64,000 bases of DNA, from assembly GCF_041296385.1 (NCBI RefSeq), contig NC_091013.1:70835563-70899562 (forward strand). The letters are read 5' to 3'. The DNA is from Aphelocoma coerulescens. Its lineage: Eukaryota; Chordata; Aves; Passeriformes; Corvidae. Shown here one piece after another: positions 59,291-64,000 of the stretch (position 1 is its first letter; every line of letters begins with the position of its first letter). Made by a program: the position numbers and the translations under genes. The notes beneath the pieces were generated by a model. It was not told the origin of the DNA. It did no database searches and saw only the letters and a list, made by a program, of their open reading frames with translations.

Positions 59291-62200
59291 ATACAAAATC
59301 CTATTTCTTAACCATCCATTTCCAGTTTTGTTTTCCTGTTCATATCCATTCATGGCTTTTGGTCTGTGCTTACTAGCTCCTTATCTGCTTCTAAATTCTA
59401 AGCTGATTCCTTCAGTTCCTTCTGCATCTCATTTCTTCCCAGATTCATTTTCTCCTTGTTTCTGCCAGTGGTACTGTCTCACTCCCAACTTCATCATAAC
59501 AGTGTCTTCCCTCTGCTTCACTCTTTGCCTTGGCCCTATTTCCTAGCTCTACTGCCAGTACCAGTTGCTTGTTCTGGTGTTTATACCACAATGCTTCCCG
59601 TGTCCTCCTATTTCAAGGCAATTTTGTTCCTTCTGTTGCCATTCTTGTGTTGGGAGAAATGTGTTCTTAAAATGCAGTATTGGTCCTGAATCAGCTTCCT
59701 GACACTACCAGATTGCTCTGTTCAAGATTGGGTTTACTGCAGCGAGAATCTTTGCATTTTCTGCTCTACTTTATACAAAAAATGATTCTTTTCACTCCTG
59801 TTTTCTGTGCATGTGATATTTTAAAGTTGTATGCCTTGGGCAGATTTACAAAAAGTTTTTGCAGGGCAAACGAACGCATGTACTTTGTCAGATTTCACTT
59901 CCTCAGTCCAAAGCTTCTCAGAGAAAAGCTTAGAGTAAAAAAATATTGTACAAATGCTTTCTTTTTATCTTGGTTTTGGAAGAGATTGACCATTTAGTTA
60001 AAAATGTTTGTAAACAGTTTGGTCAGACAGATACCCAGTAGTGATAGCTTTAGCCCAAGTAACCAAAGTCTGCTACAATTAGATGGTAATGTGATCTTAC
60101 AGTCCTGGGAAAAGTTACAGGAAAAGAAACTTGTATTTTTAGAATATTTTGCTACTAAAATTGGCAGCAGTAGCAATTTGCCTTTTCTCCATAAATACCT
60201 AAGCATTAATTTGAATAAAATGTAGCTTAGTGAAATGGAAAGACCAAATATTGGTGTCATTTAAGAAGGCCCTTTTTATTTAAATCCAGTAATATATAAA
60301 GACACTTGTATTTCTCTGGGGCCGTTCTTCCTCAGAGCAGGATGTTGTGAAGGGAAGAGTTAAAGCATTGGTGTTTGTAGCTGAATGTAGAAACAGTGGT
60401 GTGCTGTTGTTTCTAATTATGTATTTATTTAAATAGTGTTACAAGGAGTGCTTTCAAAGGAGTGGTTATGCAGCTCAGTAATGCTGCATATTTTGACACT
60501 ATATTTAGTTACTGCCTATTTTTTTCCTCATCCATGATATGCTAGCTGTTTTAAATAGGTGAATTATTAGATTCTGAGATACCTTCTTTATTATAAAATC
60601 ATTTATCAGAGTAGGCTAACTAGGATACAGGTTTGGGGACCATTTTAGTTTTGCAGAAGGATTTGTTTGTGTGCATGCCCGCATGTATGCATTGGAAAAA
60701 ACGTGTATTGGTTTGCTGAGTAGTTAATATTTTGGTTTCAACATGAGTTTTTTGTATGTCAGGATAATAGCTTCTGTTAGATCAGATAGCATGTCTGGAA
60801 AAAGTAGGTGAACTGCTTCACTTTCAATGTCCTACTGTGTTCAAAGGTGGGTGTTTGCTTGGAGGGAAGGTTTAGAGTGAAAAAGATGGATTACAGCAGT
60901 TGGATAATATGCTACTCATTTCAAACATGTGCACATACTGATGCTGACTAATCTGTAATTTGACTCTCATTAGAAATACATTTATATTTTTTTCTTTATC
61001 TCTCAAAAGTGGACTATCATCTCTGTCGGTTTAGATAGTAATGATGCTTTCTTTGTATAGATATGCTTTTTGTTCTTTCTGTTTTCTAGTTATGAGCCTG
61101 GGATAAATTTTACTTCCAAACACGCTTGAGGTGTATGAATTATTCCATATGATGTCAGTAAACAGGTTTCTGCTTTGAATTTTAAAAGTTTAAGTACTGT
61201 GAATTCTGAAAGAGGTAATTGTCAGGCTTTTAAAATGCAGTGTTCTATGATTCAATTTCACAATTTAGAAAGCGGTTCCAATCACTACTGTAATATTTGA
61301 AGTTTCAGATCATAAACTCATGACTTTGTGATAGCTTGTGTGTTGTGTATGGGGTAAGGGCTGTTACTCTGGCCTCTTTGGTAACCACTTTGCCTTCTCA
61401 AATTCTATGGGTTTAGGATTATTGTAAATACAGTTTACTATATTAAATCTGTTATTTCAGTTATATTGATTCATTAATAATTGTGGTGTATTCTGAACTT
61501 CAAGGAATACTAACAAAATATTTCAAGAATACAGTTTGTTGATGGGTTTGCAAGATTTCTGAACCCTTGCCACTGTGTTTCTTTATTGCTACAAGTTGTT
61601 TGGAAGATACAACAAAATAATTGGAGTGAGTGAGTTATTCTCCAGAACGCGAGCAGACAGAGTCAGTTCTTAGCAATAAAAATGAAGATGAATGTCCCAT
61701 TAGTGTTGATTCCTCAGTTCATATATTCCTATAGAAACCTGATGCTCAGGACCCTAGGAACTGTAGGGGTGTGTCCATCTACTCAGCCAATAGAAGAATC
61801 CCAGATACTGTAAATAAGAGAATTGGGCCATGTATGAAATCACAGCCAAGTAACTTAATATAAATTTGTTAAATATTTTATACAAGGGAGGAAGAAGGAT
61901 AAAAAAATTGTTGCTGTGTGTGGTGTATGATTTACTGGTGCCATTTGATCTATTTAGAACAAAAATAGGTGATGAATCCTTCTGCACTCTTCTAAACCAG
62001 TGCAGTACACATCCTTTTGAAAGATCAAGGCTCTAACAAAACCAATTATTTATCAACGTTCAAATAAAGTGGCTGCACTTTCAATGTATCATGCTCTGCT
62101 TTCTCAAATAGCATTGCTCTTTGTCCTGAAGCAACCTAAAGCTCTGGAAAAGGAAAAGCAAGGAGGAGGTAACAGTTTGTATGAAGCTTTGATCATGTTA

Positions 62201-63279
62201 CTTGACACTGCACCATTAGTAGTTTCTTCTGGTCTTTAGTAACCTGAATTTGGTTGTACATATGTCTGTATCTTAAAAGCAGAAATAACCAACAACAGAG
62301 TTGTGGGACAATAAACCTACAGGAATATAAACTAACATGTAATACAGTGTCACAGTCATTAAACTATGATCCATAACAAGTCTGTTGCTGGTGGCAGGTG
62401 GCAAAACATAGCAAAGTCCTCATGTAGGAATTACAGTTAAGTAGCTCTTTGTACAGATATATATATAGGAAAGCTTAGTAACTTAGAACTGGCATATCTT
62501 TGTTCCCCTTAGTTATTTGGGATCTGGCCTTTTTTTTTTTTGTTCCTGCCACCTCAGCAGTAGTGCAATCCCACATACTGCTAGTGTAGTTTGGCTTTTG
62601 TAGCCCGTGGGTATGTTGCCTATTTCTGAGCTGGAATAGTTGCCTAAATTTCCATAGAACAGTGATACCTGAGTGTTGCAGTGGGTGCTACATGCTCTGT
62701 GGCATTAACTGGCTGTTTGCTGTTTTCAAATCTAAATGTGCTATAGAATTAAAAATAGACAAGGAGGCCTGAAGTCCAATCTGCACCTATTCTGTAGGGT
62801 GGACTTTAGACAGAAATGTGCTGTGGTCTCAGTTATATAAGGATTTCCTTTAAACACCAATTTCCAAGTACTTTCTGAAATTAGATTTACGTTTGGGAGA
62901 TGGGGAGTTCTCATGATCAGATTGCTTTCTAGACATATTTCCAAGTGAGGATTGAGATGGAAAATGTTAGCAAATACATTCAATTATTATGAGATACTTG
63001 GAACTTACTCTAATATAGCCATAAAATTAGAGGGATACAAGCATCTCTTGGGAGTGGAGAAGAAACAACAAATACAAAAATAGTAGAGGGAAAATATATT
63101 GCTTTAATTGGATTAGAATTACTGGTAATACATATGGGTGTGCTTTTTATAAATCTGTTTGAAGTTTGCAAGAAGTTCAGAAATAGGTCACAGTTCAATT
63201 TATTTTAGCTATATTATTTTGATGTGTTTATCTCTCTGAAAATTGAAAGTTAATGTATTTTTGTGTTTTTCTTTAACAG

Positions 63280-63404
63280 GGTTCTGCTTGGTCAGAGTTG
63301 TGATGGCATTGTACTCAGCACCGATGATTATTTTCGTCAGCAGTATGGATACACGTATAATGCTGCTCAGCTTGGTGATGCCCACGAGTGGAACAGGAAG
63401 AGAG
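63280..63404 (+). CDS. N4BP2L2: N4BP2L2 coding exon (residues 480-522)
   Basis: This 125-base exon completes Arg480 and encodes VLLGQSCDGIVLSTDDYFRQ through AHEWNRKR, plus the first base of an alanine codon. The acceptor is TTTTTCTTTAACAG and the donor is AGAG followed by GTTGGA. STDDYF (residues 493-498) is the conserved acidic motif of this P-loop family. The exon joins the Walker A exon in frame. Reading past the donor gives a stop within a few codons. Confidence 0.96.
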
Positions 63405-63802
63405 GTTGGAATGAATAAAAGGAATCCTATTGAGCTGTGTTACATAGGGGAAATAGAAGGGTGGCATAACATTTATGAGTGTTAGGAGTCTATATAAAAA
63501 GGAGTATATATATTTTAGGAAAGCATATATAGAAGTATTTGAAGTATTTTTTATACTTTAGTTCATGTGTATATATATACATTAAAATTTGAACTTCTGC
63601 AAGATTCTGAGTTAAAAATAGATAACCTTGTTTCTTTGGGCATCAGGTTCTTGTTTCTACTTGTTTTCATTCCTGCCTGTACCTTTTATTCTTTCTCTTA
63701 GAGTGTTTCAGTCAGAGTCGATTAGTGAAAGAAAATCTGGAGTAGTTTATTTTTATTTTGAGTTCCATGTGGTTTATTAACTTGCACAATTTTTCATTGC
63801 AG
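63405..63802 (+). other. N4BP2L2: N4BP2L2 intron 3
   Basis: A 398-base AT-rich intron with GT-AG ends and TATATA runs near 63,510 and 63,573. I see nothing else in it. Confidence 0.92.
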
Positions 63803-63891
63803 CAAAGCAAGCAATGGAGCAGGGAAAATCTCCAGTTATAATAGACAACACTAACACTCAAGCCTGGGAAATGAAGCCATATGTGGAAGTG
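63803..63891 (+). CDS. N4BP2L2: N4BP2L2 coding exon (residues 522-551)
   Basis: This 89-base exon completes an alanine codon and encodes [20 protein letters not shown] followed by WEMKPYVEV. The acceptor is TTTTTCATTGCAG. The donor is placed at GAAGTG followed by GTGGGT because the family continues with an alanine-leucine-glutamate segment that is absent downstream here. IIDNTN (534-539) is the second strand motif of the kinase-like fold. The domain continues beyond the window. Confidence 0.93.
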
Positions 63892-64000
63892 GTGGGTTTT
63901 GTTGCATGATTGTCCTCTGTAACAATTTTTCAAACTTACCCTTGCATGTGATAAGTTGATATGTTTTGTCCAGAAACATTTTTTTTGCTCAAGTTTTTGG
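63892..64000 (+). other. N4BP2L2: N4BP2L2 intron 4 (partial)
   Basis: Sequence after the donor at 63892-63893. It is AT-rich and runs off the window. Confidence 0.85.

Larger units (their letters stand above)
55855..63279 (+). other. N4BP2L2: N4BP2L2 intron 2
   Basis: A 7.4 kb AT-rich intron that interrupts the kinase-like domain just after the Walker A motif. It holds a long pre-miRNA-like hairpin near its 5' end (55,970-56,035) and a long degraded CR1 (about 58,015-59,290). The region 59,313-59,680 is pyrimidine-rich and unassigned. I recognise no other exon. Confidence 0.85.
51860..64000 (+). other. N4BP2L2: N4BP2L2 gene, 5' part (gene span, continues beyond right edge)
   Basis: N4BP2L2 (NEDD4-binding-protein-2-like 2, also called PFAAP5) has a long low-complexity N-terminal part followed by a P-loop kinase-like domain related to that of N4BP2. 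In human it has been linked to GFI1 and neutrophil elastase in granulocyte development; I recall this and cannot show it here. Three coding exons at 54416-55854, 63280-63404 and 63803-63891 join in frame into 551 codons. The opposite-strand neighbour is PDS5B, as in human. The remainder of the kinase-like domain and the C-terminus lie off the window. Confidence 0.93.

Noticed and set aside
59313..59680. Pyrimidine-rich stretch considered as an LTR or retrogene
   Set aside because: No TG...CA ends, target duplication, poly-A tail or recognisable coding similarity could be identified.
60004..60225. 73-residue plus-strand frame that reads protein-like
   Set aside because: Intronic, without supporting splice sites or a recognised family. 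The flanking N4BP2L2 exons join in frame without it.
1..64000. CRISPR arrays, operons, prophage or other prokaryotic systems
   Set aside because: No regularly spaced repeats or contiguous bacterial genes; the window is vertebrate chromosomal DNA with introns and CR1 elements.

Overview
This is nuclear DNA from a vertebrate, almost certainly a bird. Coding exons are short and split by long AT-rich introns with GT-AG splice sites. The dominant interspersed repeat is CR1, the main avian LINE, including several 3' ends of the ATTCTATGATTCTATG type. Two CpG-island promoters are present. The species cannot be told from the sequence.

Two recognisable genes lie head to head. The left two thirds (1 to about 41,000, minus strand) is the 5' part of PDS5B, a cohesin regulator. 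Seven consecutive coding exons (282 codons from the initiator methionine) can be placed with exact splice sites at 20432-20325, 16917-16714, 12239-12153, 12056-11959, 10847-10721, 4009-3929 and 2113-1973. The rest of the gene runs off the left edge. A non-coding first exon probably lies in the CpG island at about 39,950-41,160, which leaves a first intron of about 20 kb. The right end (about 51,800 to 64,000, plus strand) is the 5' part of N4BP2L2, a P-loop kinase-like protein. A long second exon (54416-55854) is followed by exons 63280-63404 and 63803-63891, and the gene continues off the right edge. As I recall, PDS5B and N4BP2L2 are also divergent neighbours in human, so this looks like conserved vertebrate synteny.

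Between the two promoters is about 10.7 kb of intergenic DNA. It holds two minus-strand CR1 copies, an isolated GC-rich patch (about 42,335-42,720) that could be a third promoter, and a near-perfect 20-bp-stem hairpin beside a G12 tract. Introns and spacer contain at least eleven CR1 fragments in both orientations, one truncated avian LTR-like repeat (about 22,611-22,915) and simple A/T tracts.

No bacterial-type system, CRISPR array, operon or rRNA is present, and I did not recognise a tRNA gene. The observations most worth testing are a pre-miRNA-like hairpin in N4BP2L2 intron 2 (about 55,970-56,035), the intergenic hairpin at 43,674-43,717, exact copies of a YY1-type 12-mer in mirror orientation in the two CpG islands, and the orphan GC-rich patch.
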